Source of the DNA: Tragulus kanchil
Taxonomy: Eukaryota > Chordata > Mammalia > Artiodactyla > Tragulidae
Length of the DNA stretch: 64,000 nucleotides
Direction of reading: 5' to 3'
NCBI GenBank assembly: GCA_022376925.1
Contig: JAIOJX010000004.1
Span: 120,739,123-120,803,122 of the forward strand
Below the pieces are notes generated by a model that worked only from the letters and a program-made list of their open reading frames with translations, made no database searches and had not been told where the DNA came from. The position numbers were made by a program, and so were the translations under genes. This document shows, piece by piece, positions 22,960 to 34,432 of the stretch; within the stretch, counting starts at the first letter, position 1; each line of letters opens with the position of its first letter.

Positions 22960-23080
22960 TGATAAGCAACGTCAGGAATCTTTCACATCATCATCCCACC
23001 TGATCTCCACCATGTTGTACAGATGAGAAAACTGAAGCTAAATAAATTCAAATGACTTTTCCAAATGACTATGAAGAGGT
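22960..23080 (-). mobile_element. MIR-like fragment
   Basis: 'ttgtacagatgagaaaactg' at 23014 and the following 'aaatgacttttccaaatgac' fit the antisense MIR core. The copy lies at about 24096-24216. Confidence 0.5.
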
Positions 23081-23229
23081 AGAGAAGGTTTTCAAACAAA
23101 GTTTGCCAACTAAAAAAACCTTAGATTTTTTCCCCATTGTATCTCATTATCTTTGCCATGAATGATTTACTAAAATCATCAGAGTTTATGAATAAATATG
23201 CTTGCATTCATATACATTTACAATTCTTT

Positions 23230-23450
23230 TTCTTTTCCCCATCATGACCCTTTATTCTTTGGCATGTGTGGGCCTCCCATTGTAGAGGCCTCTCTCACTG
23301 CAGAGCACCGGCTCTGGTAGCATGTGTAATTGGACACACCAGTCCAGCTGCTCTGTAGCACGTGGAATCTTCCTGGGCCAGGGATTGAACTGGTGCTCCT
23401 TGCACCAGAAGGTGGACTCTTTACCCATTGGACCACCAAGGAAGCCCGAC
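23230..23450 (-). mobile_element. CHR-type SINE
   Basis: Antisense element: 'ttattctttggcatgtgtgg' like at 23250, body, reversed B-box region 'gggattgaactggtgc' at 23381, and reversed head 'ggaccaccaaggaagccc' at 23430. An exact duplicate is at 24366-24586 and a partial third copy at 25564-25742. Confidence 0.85.
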
Positions 23451-24365
23451 AACATGTTTTCTGATTAGGTTCTAATCACATCATCTCTAAGTTAAAACTA
23501 AAATGAAGTCAATCTCACTTCCTACTTGTCTTTGTGCACTTTGTGGTCCAAATAAAAATCTTATTTCAATCTTATCTCATTCCTTTCTGATTTTTACATC
23601 TGTTTTAGTCATTGAACCATCTGTAGCTTTCTCTCTAACAGGAATTCACAAAATTGCTAAATTAAATGTAATGTCATGCTTACAATTAAAATCACAGGTT
23701 GATTTCCAGCCAAATCATGGGAGCCTGAAACATGCTTCAGTATTCCTAAATTGTCTAAAGGAAAAACAAAAGCAATACAATACAAGATAGAACATTAACA
23801 ATACACACACAGTCTAACCAATATACAACATTAATGCCACACAACTTCATACAGTACAATTTTAGAAGTGACAATCTAAACCTTGACCACATTCAACTCC
23901 ACTGCTTTTTCAAATGTGATCTTTCAAGAGCATTTCATGGCTTCACTTTTTAACCCTACTGATATTGAACATATTTTTATTTGCTAGAATTACTGAGGTT
24001 GAGAGAAAAGAACCTCGATTTGGTCAGAAAGAAGCCATATTCTGCTGTATTTTTATGGATAACAGGAGAAACAGCCCTTTCTTAGTCCCTCTCTGTGATA
24101 AGCAACGTCAGGAATCTTTCACATCATCGTCCCACCTGATCTCCACCATGTTGTACAGATGAGAAAACTGAAGCTAAATAAATTCAAATGACTTTTCCAA
24201 ATGACTATGAAGAGGTAGAGAAGGTTTTCAAACAAAGTTTGCCAACTAAAAAAACCTTAGATTTTTTCCCCATTGTATCTCATTATCTTTGCCATGAATG
24301 ATTTACTAAAATCATCAGAGTTTATGAATAAATATGCTTGCATTCATATACATTTACAATTCTTT

Positions 24366-24586
24366 TTCTTTTCCCCATCATGACCCTTTATTCTTTGGCA
24401 TGTGTGGGCCTCCCATTGTAGAGGCCTCTCTCACTGCAGAGCACCGGCTCTGGTAGCATGTGTAATTGGACACACCAGTCCAGCTGCTCTGTAGCACGTG
24501 GAATCTTCCTGGGCCAGGGATTGAACTGGTGCTCCTTGCACCAGAAGGTGGACTCTTTACCCATTGGACCACCAAGGAAGCCCGAC
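24366..24586 (-). mobile_element. CHR-type SINE (second copy, D7)
   Basis: Duplicate of 23230-23450, produced by D7. It also supplies the left part of the D8 unit. Confidence 0.85.
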
Positions 24587-26716
24587 AACATGTTTTCTGA
24601 TTAGGTTCTAATCACATCATCTCTAAGTTAAAACTAAAATGAAGTCAATCTCACTTCCTACTTGTCTTTGTGCACTTTGTGGTCCAAATAAAAATCTTAT
24701 TTCAATCTTATCTCATTCCTTTCTGATTTTTACATCTGTTTTAGTCATTGAACCATCTGTAGCTTTCTCTCTAACCATCCTCCATCTAGTAGTTTGTCTG
24801 GTTTAAACATATTTTTTTCATGCAATTTTATCTGATCTCTGAATTACAAATGATCATTCTTCCATTTCCCTCCCTCAAGCATATATTTGTGTCATTTTTA
24901 TGCATATGATCAGATACTGCTTTTACTAGTTAATATATTTCTATTTACTTTCTCTTAATTTTAAAATCTTGAAAAGAGTAAAAAGGTACTCTTCATCTTT
25001 TGAGTTCTTGCAATACTCTCTGAATTCTTTAGATGTAATAATTCAATTAATATTGTTGAGTATACTACTTAACAGATTCTTAGAACTGGTAATAAAAATG
25101 AAGCAGAGTGAACAACCATGGGTAAAAATAACATTTGTTGCAAGAAAAAAGCTTAAGGCGACTACAGATTTTAGAGTTCTAATTATTTTCCTTTAGTTTA
25201 CATGATCTAGCCATTCAGTTTAAGAAAAAGCAAAAAGGATCAGCAGAGCATTCCAGTTTCTTTGTGAAAAATCCTACTCTTTCTCTCTTTGTATAATATG
25301 TGACATGGGATTCTTCACTTTCTCCCCTAAATATATTCCTTGCTGAGGCTTTAAGGAGAGTACTTCCCAGCAGCAGGATTTTCAAAAAATATAGTTAGAT
25401 TTTAAAATAAAATCTAAATTACCAAAGTATCCTGTAAGGAAAGAATTTGATGGCGTACAAAAGAAAGACACCTTAAACTGTCAGTTATCTCTATTGGAAT
25501 GCAGTTCAAATGGTACCTGACACAGGATTGGCTCATCTTCAAAATCTGAAGCCTACATTGCCCCTCCCCATTGTAGAGGCCTCTCTCATTGCAGACCACT
25601 GGTTCTGGTAGCATGTGTAATTGGACACACCAGTCCAGCTGCTCTGTAGCACGTGGAATCTTCCTGGGCCAGGGATTGAACTGGTGCTCCTTGCACCAGA
25701 AGGTGGACTCTTTACCCATTGGACCACCAAGGAAGCCCGACAACATGTTTTCTGATTAGGTTCTAATCACATCATCTCTAAGTTAAAACTAAAATGAAGT
25801 CAATCTCACTTCCTACTTGTCTTTGTGCACTTTGTGGTCCAAATAAAAATCTTATTTCAATCTTATCTCATTCCTTTCTGATTTTTACATCTGTTTTAGT
25901 CATTGAACCATCTGTAGCTTTCTTTTAACCATCCTCCATCTAGTAGTTTGTCTGGTTTAAACATATTTTTTTCATGCAATTTTATCTGATCTCTGAATTC
26001 CAAATGATCATTCTTCCATTTCCCTCCCTCAAGCATATATTTGTGTCATTTTTATGCATATGATCAGATACTGCTTTTACTAGTTAATATATTTCTATTT
26101 ACTTTCTCTTAATTTTAAAATCTTGAAAAGAGTAAAAAGGTACTCTTCATCTTTTGAGTTCTTGCAATACTCTCTGAATTCTTTAGATGTAATAATTCAA
26201 TTAATATTGTTGAGTATACTACTTAACAGATTCTTAGAACTGGTAATAAAAATGAAGCAGAGTGAACAACCATGGGTAAAAATAACATTTGTTGCAAGAA
26301 AAAAGCTTAAGGCGACTACAGATTTTAGAGTTCTAATTATTTTCCTTTAGTTTACATGATCTAGCCATTCAGTTTAAGAAAAAGCAAAAAGGATCAGCAG
26401 AGCATTCCAGTTTCTTTGTGAAAAATCCTACTCTTTCTCTCTTTGTATAATATGTGACATGGGATTCTTCACTTTCTCCCCTAAATATATTCCTTGCTGA
26501 GGCTTTAAGGAGAGTACTTCCCAGCAGCAGGATTTTCAAAAAATATAGTTAGATTTTAAAATAAAATCTAAATTACCAAAGTATCCTGTAAGGAAAGAAT
26601 TTGATGGCGTACAAAAGAAAGACACCTTAAACTGTCAGTTATCTCTATTGGAATGCAGTTCAAATGGTACCTGACACAGGATTGGCTCATCTTCAAAATC
26701 TGAAGCCTACATTGCC
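24411..26716. repeat. Tandem duplication D8, period about 1155 bp
   Basis: 24411-25562 recurs at 25564-26716, joined through a C-rich stretch. D8 starts inside the second copy of D7, so the CHR SINE body is present three times in this region. Four substitutions fall within the first 40 bases after the joint; the rest is almost identical. Outside the SINE the unit holds no recognised feature; the 75-codon frame at 24969 and its copy at 26123 look random. Confidence 0.95.
25564..25742 (-). mobile_element. CHR-type SINE, partial third copy
   Basis: Begins at the D8 joint, so the 3' tail of the element is missing. The remainder matches 24411-24586 apart from a few changes next to the joint. Confidence 0.83.
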
Positions 26717-27205
26717 TCTTCCTGAATGCCCTCAGTCAAATCTAAGTGACTTTTAGCTTCTTATTGTTCGCTGTTTGGGCCATAATGCTACTTTCAAATA
26801 GCTATTTGGTGTACAGTGAAAAAGCCAAGACATTGGTTGAATTTGTGGCCAAGGCATTTGCTTCCTTTTGTTGATAACTTCGTGGAAGGATTATTGCATA
26901 AATTCCAACTACAGTGTTCATCTAGATTATAACATTTCTCCAATAATGGATGCTATATTAATCTTCAGGCAACATTTATAAGTTTTTTTCTTGTTTGAAA
27001 GAAACTGATTCTTTCAAAATAATGTGTTTTGCCTCATGTGTAATCTTCTGCTCAATACCGTAATTCAATGAAATTTCAATTATATAGTAACTAGATAATT
27101 TGATGTCCAAGTTAAAATTTCTTTCAAATGAAAGTTACTGCTGTCTAGATCTTAGGAGACATTCACAAATTCGAGTCATAGATATTTTTCTTGATGCTGA
27201 GGTAC
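26717..27205. other. No recognisable feature
   Basis: Single-copy AT-rich sequence with no identified repeat. Confidence 0.5.
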
Positions 27206-27405
27206 TATCCTATCTAACTGGTAAAGACTTTGCCTGCAGTGCAGGAGACTCTGGTTTAATCCTTGGACTGGGAAGATCCTTTCAAGGAGGAAATGGCAAG
27301 CCACTCCAGTATTCTTGCCTGAGAAACCTCAAGGACAGAGGTCTCTGATGGGCTACAGTCCATGGAGTTGCAATGAGTTGGACATGACATAGTGACTACA
27401 CCATC
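27206..27405 (+). mobile_element. Bov-tA SINE
   Basis: Plus-strand element: 'aactggtaaagactttgcct', 'gcaagccactccagtattct' and 'gttggacatgacatagtgac', ending in a (cac)n stretch at about 27403-27418. The head is degraded. Confidence 0.82.
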
Positions 27406-27894
27406 ACCACCACCACCAAAAACAGAAGTTGTATTCTCCAGTCACATGCAGTTTACAATATACCACAATACACTAACTTTTCTCTATTGCCTTCTATTTT
27501 CTTGTTACTATTATCTTTGGACACTTCACATTAGTCCTATGTTATAACACTAATGAAGCTCAAGTATTTAGTTATTCCACATTAAAAGTTTGCATCTAAT
27601 TATCTGCATCATTAATATTTTCTGTGTAATGCCTAAACAGAAATTAATATTCATAGCAATGAAGAGTTATTTGCATAAACATGAATGCCATTCTTTTTGA
27701 TGCTAATACAAACTTTAGTTTCTTGAACAATCACAAAGAGCCACCAAAAATAATTCTCTGAAAATACTAGTATTCAAACATTTATTTCATATGTAATTAT
27801 TACATTTAGCCCATTTACTGCTACTGCTAATCAGCAGTGACTCTGAGCAAAAATTTGAAGAAGACCTTCTAATAAGCAAAATTGTATTTAACTG

Positions 27895-27980
27895 TCCAGT
27901 ATTCTTGCCTGGAAAATCCCATAGACAGAGGAGCCTGGTGGACTACAGTCATGGGGTCCAAAAGAGATGGACACAACGAT
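27895..27980 (+). mobile_element. Bov SINE 3' fragment
   Basis: Only the 3' part is present ('ccagtattcttgcctggaaa', then 'gaggagcctggtggactaca'). The copy from D9 is at about 28991-29076. Confidence 0.75.
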
Positions 27981-28171
27981 CCCATAAACTAATTAATGTA
28001 AGTGCCAACATTGATGCATACAGTGATGTAAATAATCTTTGGAAGCAATTATTCTGCTTTAATGTTATCCTGGATCTCTGAACAGAAGGAAAGTAGGACC
28101 TTTGAGACAGTTACCTGGTACCATTAGCAAAGCATTTGTCACATTTGGACTTGTTTTCTCAGCTGTAAAAT

Positions 28172-28173
<2 letters not shown>

Positions 28174-28205
<32 letters not shown>
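28174..28205. repeat. (TG)n microsatellite
   Basis: 32 bases of uninterrupted GT. Its D9 twin at 29270-29299 has 30 bases with a C at 29279, so the copies are not identical at this locus. Confidence 0.95.
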
Positions 28206-28207
<2 letters not shown>

Positions 28208-30292
28208 CTGGGGATTCGATGGAGCAACATTACTAAATAATGTGATCCCTTTCTAGTTCTAACCTTTTATGCCTGTGGGATTGATTTTTATGCTTTTTTC
28301 AGCTCTACGTTTATCAAATTTGATCCATTTTAGTCTCTGCTTGCATTACAGACTCTAATTTGACAATTACATTCACTCCCAAGATCCCAACCTTTTCACC
28401 TAATCCTGAACTCTTTATTCATACTGCCAACTGCCCCTGAACTTTCTAAATGATATGACCATTATACTATTCCCTTAGGTAGTCTTCATTCTAGTTTATA
28501 ACTTCACCACCACCAAAACAGAAGTTGTATTCTCCAGTCACATGCAGTTTACAATATACCACAATACACTAACTTTTCTCTATTGCCTTCTATTTTCTTG
28601 TTACTATTATCTTTGGACACTTCACATTAGTCCTATGTTATAACACTAATGAAGCTCAAGTATTTAGTTATTCCACATTAAAAGTTTGCATCTAATTATC
28701 TGCATCATTAATATTTTCTGTGTAATGCCTAAACAGAAATTAATATTCATAGCAATGAAGAGTTATTTGCATAAACATGAATGCCATTCTTTTTGATGCT
28801 AATACAAACTTTAGTTTCTTGAACAATCACAAAGAGCCACCAAAAATAATTCTCTGAAAATACTAGTATTCAAACATTTATTTCATATGTAATTATTACA
28901 TTTAGCCCATTTACTGCTACTGCTAATCAGCAGTGACTCTGAGAAAAAATTTGAAGAAGACCTTCTAATAAGCAAAATTGTATTTAACTGTCCAGTATTC
29001 TTGCCTGGAAAATCCCATAGACAGAGGAGCCTGGTGGACTACAGTCATGGGGTCCAAAAGAGATGGACACAACGATCCCATAAACTAATTAATGTAAGTG
29101 CCAACATTGATGCATACAGTGATGTAAATAATCTTTGGAAGCAATTATTCTGCTTTAATGTTATCCTGGATCTCTGAACAGAAGGAAAGTAGGACCTTTG
29201 AGACAGTTACCTGGTACCATTAGCAAAGCATTTGTCACATTTGGACTTGTTTTCTCAGCTGTAAAATGAGTGTGTGTGCGTGTGTGTGTGTGTGTGTGTA
29301 TCTGGGGATTCGATGGAGCAACATTACTAAATAATGTGATCCCTTTCTAGTTCTAACCTTTTATGCCTGTGGGATTGATTTTTATGCTTTTTTCAGCTCT
29401 ACGTTTATCAAATTTGATCCATTTTAGTCTCTGCTTGCATTACAGACTCTAATTTGACAATTACATTCACTCCCAAGATCCCAACCTTTTCACCTAATCC
29501 TGAACTCTTTATTCATACTGCCAACTGCCCCTGAACTTTCTAAATGATATGACCATTATACTATTCCCTTAGGTAGTCAATCAATTTATTTTTAAAAATT
29601 TTATTTTCTATCTACTGTATGCCATGTCATGGAGATAAGATGCAAAGTAAGAATTTAAAAGGTGATTAATAAAATCTACAATTTTCTAAGCCTTATTAAG
29701 TCCTCAAACTTTCCCTGAAACTTCTGTTCCATCCTTTATTTCCATCAGATTATTAATGCCACCAAAATCCATCTCAATTGAAGACACTCCTTGAAGTCTT
29801 GGCCACTCCCTTTACATTCATGCCCCAAGTTTTAGGATTCTTATCTTAGAAATAATTCTACCTCACAGTCATTGCCTTAGGACACATTACAACTTTTATT
29901 CAACAAATATTTATTCAGCATATAATTTGTTAACATTATTCTTCCTAAAGATTCATAAGCCATAAACATTCACTTTCATACTGTATCATTTCATATTTAA
30001 AACAAACTGAGCCTTCAATTCTCTCTCTAACCGTATTACAGAGTCCTAGGACTTCATATGTCTACTTTTCCAACATGAAAAATGCTAACAGAGATGGTGA
30101 AAGTGAATGAGGAAAATCTATATAGCAGGGAGTATATAAAAGTTACAATTTGTCAAAATATGTCTGTTTATCATTCTTTTTTATTCACATGTCAGTTTTC
30201 ATTGATCATTTTGCTGAAATTTTATGTCAAATTCTGTCGAAGATTATTTCCAAGTACAAGGGAAGAAATACTAACATAGGTATCCATATCAA

Positions 30293-30503
30293 CGGGAATT
30301 TCCCAAGTGACGCCAGAAAGAATCCACCTGTCAATGCAGGAGATGCAAGAGACCCGGTTTGATCCTTAGATTGGGAAAATCTCTCGAAAGATGAAATGGC
30401 AATCTACTTCAGTATTCTTGCCTGGAAAATCCTATAGAGAGAGGATTCCTGAGGGCTAGAATCCATGGGGCTGTAGAGAGTTGAACGTGATTGAAAGATG
30501 CTA
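30293..30503 (+). mobile_element. Bov-tA SINE
   Basis: Plus-strand element: 'gggaatttcccaagtgac', 'caatgcaggagatgcaagag', 'cttcagtattcttgcctgga'. The duplicate is at 31379-31589 and a 5'-truncated third copy at 32553-32688. Confidence 0.83.
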
Positions 30504-31378
30504 CAGAAAGTGATTAAAAATATGAACTATTAATACCAAACCAAACTTGTTTATGTTGGATTTGGGAAGAGGCTGTTTTTATACAATTGAACTCTTTATT
30601 CATACTGCCAACTGCCCCTGAACTTTCTAAATGATATGACCATTATACTATTCCCTTAGGTAGTCAATCAATTTATTTTTAAAAATTTTATTTTCTATCT
30701 ACTGTATGCCATGTCATGGAGATAAGATGCAAAGTAAGAATTTAAAAGGTGATTAATAAAATCTACAATTTTCTAAGCCTTATTAAGTCCTCAAACTTTC
30801 CCTGAAACTTCTGTTCCATCCTTTATTTCCATCAGATTATTAATGCCACCAAAATCCATCTCAATTGAAGACACTCCTTGAAGTCTTGGCCACTCCCTTT
30901 ACATTCATGCCCCAAGTTTTAGGATTCTTATCTTAGAAATAATTCTACCTCACAGTCATTGCCTTAGGACACATTACAACTTTTATTCAACAAATATTTA
31001 TTCAGCATATAATTTGTTAACATTATTCTTCCTAAAGATTCATAAGCCATAAACATTCACTTTCATACTGTATCATTTCATATTTAAAACAAACTGAGCC
31101 TTCAATTCTCTCTCTAACCGTATTACAGAGTCCTAGGACTTCATAGTCTACTTTTCCAACATGAAAAATGCTAACAGAGATGGTGAAAGTGAATGAGGAA
31201 AATCTATATAGCAGGGAGTATATAAAAGTTACAATTTGTCAAAATATGTCTGTTTATCATTCTTTTTTATTCACATGTCAGTTTTCATTGATCATTTTGC
31301 TGAAATTTTATGTCAAATTCTGTCGAAGATTATTTCCAAGTACAAGGGAAGAAATACTAACATAGGTATCCATATCAA

Positions 31379-31589
31379 CGGGAATTTCCCAAGTGACGCC
31401 AGAAAGAATCCACCTGTCAATGCAGGAGATGCAAGAGACCCGGTTTGATCCTTAGATTGGGAAAATCTCTCGAAAGATGAAATGGCAATCTACTTCAGTA
31501 TTCTTGCCTGGAAAATCCTATGGAGAGAGGATTCCTGAGGGCTAGAATCCATGGGGCTGTAGAGAGTTGAACGTGATTGAAAGATGCTA
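31379..31589 (+). mobile_element. Bov-tA SINE (second copy, D10)
   Basis: Duplicate of 30293-30503 with one substitution in 'cctatggagagagg'. D11 starts inside it. Confidence 0.83.
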
Positions 31590-31690
31590 CAGAAAGTGAT
31601 TAAAAATATGAACTATTAATACCAAACCAAACTTGTTTATGTTGGTAGTTCTAGGATGAGGACCAAGGAGGCTGTTTTTTTATACAATTG

Positions 31691-32209
31691 TACAAATTAT
31701 TCAGGTGCAGCTGGTCTGTGAATTAGCAATAGGAGAGACTGATTAGCCCACCTTACTTTACAGAGGACATAATTAAAGCTCCTAGCTCAAGGGCATTATC
31801 AAGGACACAACTAATTTGTGAAAGAGAGTGCAAATTTAGCAGGAACTAAAAGAGCAATAAACCAATCTTACATGCTAGTTAAGAACATTTAACTATTCAG
31901 AAGATGAGATTCAGAGATATCTTAGAGGGCAGAATATTAATATTAAACTATTTCATATGTTATTTTAAAGGGAGAGAAGAAATAGCATGCAGAGGGAGAA
32001 AGGCATTTATAGATTGTATATGCTAGTTTTTTAGCCAAACATATGCATAGATGTCATTCCATTCTTAATATTTAATATCACTAGGTCAATATACTGGTAT
32101 CTCCATACCAGTAAGCTTAACTCCATACTAAAATATTGCATCTAAACACTGTTATAATATTTTAATGAAAACATTTTTATGCATATACTATATTGGTATA
32201 ACACTAATA
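31691..32209. other. No recognisable feature
   Basis: AT-rich sequence; its D11 twin lies at about 32786-33304. I see no repeat family or coding signal in it. Confidence 0.5.
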
Positions 32210-32549
32210 GCAAACCCCTTCAGCATTCTTGCCTTGAGAACCCCATGAACAGTATAAAAAGGCAAGAAAATACGACACCAGAAGATAAGCAGACCAGGTC
32301 AGTAGGTATCGAATATGCTTCTGGGTAAGAGCAGAGAAATAGTTGAAGAAAGAATGAAGACTCCAGGTCAAAGCAGAAACATCTTTTAGTTGTGGATATG
32401 TCTGGTTGTTAAAATAAAGTCCAAGGCTGTGAAGAACAATATTATGTAGGAATCTGGAATGTTAGGTCCATGAATCCAGGTAAATTAGATGTGATCAAGC
32501 TGGAGATGGCCAAAGTGAACATCAAAATTTTAGAATCAAAAGTAAACTG
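32210..32549 (+). mobile_element. BovB LINE, 5' part (first D11 copy)
   Basis: Plus-strand BovB region before and at the start of the endonuclease domain: 'ttgccttgagaaccccatga' at 32229, 'ccaggtcagtaggtatcgaa' at 32294, 'aatctggaatgttaggtcca' at 32451. It is cut at the D11 joint. Confidence 0.85.
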
Positions 32550-32552
32550 ACC

Positions 32553-32688
32553 TTGGGAAAATCTCTCGAAAGATGAAATGGCAATCTACTTCAGTATTCT
32601 TGCCTGGAAAATCCTATAGAGAGAGGATTCCTGAGGGCTAGAATCCATGGGGCTGTAGAGAGTTGAACGTGATTGAAAGATGCTACAG
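32553..32688 (+). mobile_element. Bov-tA SINE, third partial copy
   Basis: Begins at the D11 joint without its 5' half and otherwise matches 31457-31589. Confidence 0.8.
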
Positions 32689-33304
32689 AAAGTGATTAAA
32701 AATATGAACTATTAATACCAAACCAAACTTGTTTATGTTGGTAGTTCTAGGATGAGGACCAAGGAGGCTGTTTTTTTATACAATTGTACAAATTATTCAG
32801 GTGCAGCTGGTCTGTGAATTAGCAATAGGAGAGACTGATTAGCCCACCTTACTTTACAGAGGACATAATTAAAGCTCCTAGCTCAAGGGCATTATCAAGG
32901 ACACAACTAATTTGTGAAAGAGAGTGCAAATTTAGCAGGAACTAAAAGAGCAATAAACCAATCTTACATGCTAGTTAAGAACATTTAACTATTCAGAAGA
33001 TGAGATTCAGAGATATCTTAGAGGGCAGAATATTAATATTAAACTATTTCATATGTTATTTTAAAGGGAGAGAAGAAATAGCATGCAGAGGGAGAAAGGC
33101 ATTTATAGATTGTATATGCTAGTTTTTTAGCCAAACATATGCATAGATGTCATTCCATTCTTAATATTTAATATCACTAGGTCAATATACTGGTATCTCC
33201 ATACCAGTAAGCTTAACTCCATACTAAAATATTGCATCTAAACACTGTTATAATATTTTAATGAAAACATTTTTATGCATATACTATATTGGTATAACAC
33301 TAAT

Positions 33305-33693
33305 AGCAAACCCCTTCAGCATTCTTGCCTTGAGAACCCCATGAACAGTATAAAAAGGCAAGAAAATACGACACCAGAAGATAAGCAGACCAGGTCAGTA
33401 GGTATCGAATATGCTTCTGGGTAAGAGCAGAGAAATAGTTGAAGAAAGAATGAAGACTCCAGGTCAAAGCAGAAACATCTTTTAGTTGTGGATATGTCTG
33501 GTTGTTAAAATAAAGTCCAAGGCTGTGAAGAACAATATTATGTAGGAATCTGGAATGTTAGGTCCATGAATCCAGGTAAATTAGATGTGATCAAGCTGGA
33601 GATGGCCAAAGTGAACATCAAAATTTTAGAAATCAGTAAACTAAAATGGATGATAATGGGAAAATTCAATTCACATAACCATTATATCTACTA
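33305..33693 (+). mobile_element. BovB LINE, 5' part (second copy), ends at a SINE
   Basis: Same BovB segment as 32210-32549 but extended to 'cataaccattatatctacta', within the endonuclease region. It stops abruptly where a CHR SINE 3' half begins, and BovB resumes only near its ORF2 end, so about two kilobases of a full BovB are missing. Confidence 0.85.
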
Positions 33694-33808
33694 CAGAGGT
33701 GCCACTGCGATGGGAGGCCCACACCGGCCAAGGAATTAAGATGGATGAAAACAAATAAATAAATCACCAATAAAAGAGGCCAAAATTAAAAAAAAAAAAA
33801 AAAAAAAG
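33694..33808 (+). mobile_element. CHR-type SINE, 3' half only, with poly-A
   Basis: 'gccactgcgatgggaggcc' at 33701 matches the second half of the CHR body; then 'aagatggatgaaaacaaa' and a 19-20 base A run at 33789-33807. The tRNA-like half with A and B boxes is absent. The D12 twin is at about 34804-34917. Confidence 0.8.
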
Positions 33809-34240
33809 CCCCATGAAGATGGTGAAAGAAAAGAGTGGAAAATCTGGCTTAAAGCTAAACATTAAAAAAAATTGAGATCATGGCATCTGGCCTTATCACT
33901 TTATGGCAAATAGATGGGGAAAGAGTAGAAGTCGTGACAGATTTTCTTTGCTTGGGCTCCCAGATCACTGCAGATGGAGACTGCAACTATGAAATTAAAA
34001 AAGACACTTGCTCCTGGAAGAAAAGCTATGACAAACCTAGAAAACATATTAAGAGAGAGAGAGAGAGAGAGAGAAAGACATCACTTTGCTGCCAAATGTC
34101 CACATAGTCAAAGCTATGGTTTTTCTAGTACTCATTACAGATGTGAGATTTGGACCATAAAGAAGGCTGAGCACCACAGAATTGATTCTTTCTAATTATG
34201 GTGCTGAAGAAGACTTTCCAGCTCCTTGGAAAGAAGTTAC
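33809..34240 (+). mobile_element. BovB LINE, late ORF2 segment
   Basis: BovB ORF2 after the reverse transcriptase core: 'gatcatggcatctggcctta' at 33875, 'gggctcccagatcactgcag' at 33954, 'gtcaaagctatggtttttct' at 34108, then 'gagatttggaccataaagaa'. A (GA)n expansion at 34052-34075 breaks the protein, where typical copies have a short non-repetitive stretch. The D12 twin is at about 34918-35349. Confidence 0.85.
34052..34075. repeat. (GA)n microsatellite inside BovB
   Basis: Twelve GA units in the BovB frame; the copy is at 35161-35183. It arose in this BovB copy before the 1.1-kb duplication (or is the same locus twice). Confidence 0.9.
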
Positions 34241-34410
34241 CATGAGTAAACGAGTGAGTAAACCATTTAGAACGCCAGGTATAGGGAAATGCTATGCAGA
34301 ATATTTTAAAAGATTACCTAATAGGTATGCACATTTTCCTTTTGATTGGTCTGGTGGAGAAAGCCTCAAGAAAAAGATAGTATTTTAGAAAAGACTTAAT
34401 TTGACTAGTC
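34241..34410. other. Unrecognised flank of the BovB, present three times
   Basis: The sequence 34251-34410 reappears at 35360-35519 (D12) and 36501-36660 (D13). A 68-codon open frame over it joins BovB remnant codons to unknown sequence. I do not regard it as a gene. Confidence 0.5.
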
Positions 34411-34432
34411 CTTTAATAGGTATGCACATTTT

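Larger units (their letters stand above)
22498..24775. repeat. Tandem duplication D7, period 1149 falling to 1136 bp
   Basis: 22498-23639 recurs at 23641-24775. Within the first 80 bases after the joint copy two has lost two small blocks (8 and 5 bases) relative to copy one. The remaining kilobase has only isolated substitutions (for example a/g at 22928 versus 24064). It includes a MIR-like part and a CHR SINE. Confidence 0.95.
27406..29578. repeat. Tandem duplication D9, period about 1094-1096 bp
   Basis: 27406-28484 recurs at 28504-29578 with a 19-bp spacer (28485-28503) that matches neither side. The joint lies at a (cac)n stretch. The two copies differ in the TG microsatellite and by one base near 27849 versus 28944. 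Confidence 0.94.
29501..31690. repeat. Tandem duplication D10, period about 1087 bp
   Basis: 29501-30589 recurs at 30588-31690. The last 35 bases of copy one are shortened by about 15 bases relative to copy two ('ttggatttgggaagaggctg' against a longer version). A few isolated differences: t present at 30060 but missing in copy two, a/g near 30436 versus 31522. Confidence 0.94.
31457..33642. repeat. Tandem duplication D11, period about 1094-1096 bp
   Basis: 31457-32549 recurs at 32553-33642. Copy one ends with a scrambled last 15 bases ('gaatcaaaagtaaactg' where copy two has 'gaaatcagtaaactaa'). The unit contains the end of a Bov-tA, unrecognised DNA and the start of a BovB segment. Confidence 0.94.

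Noticed and set aside
34182..34388. 68-residue frame seen at 34182 and 35291
   Set aside because: It starts in BovB remnant sequence, has no recognisable domain, and its repetition is explained by D12.
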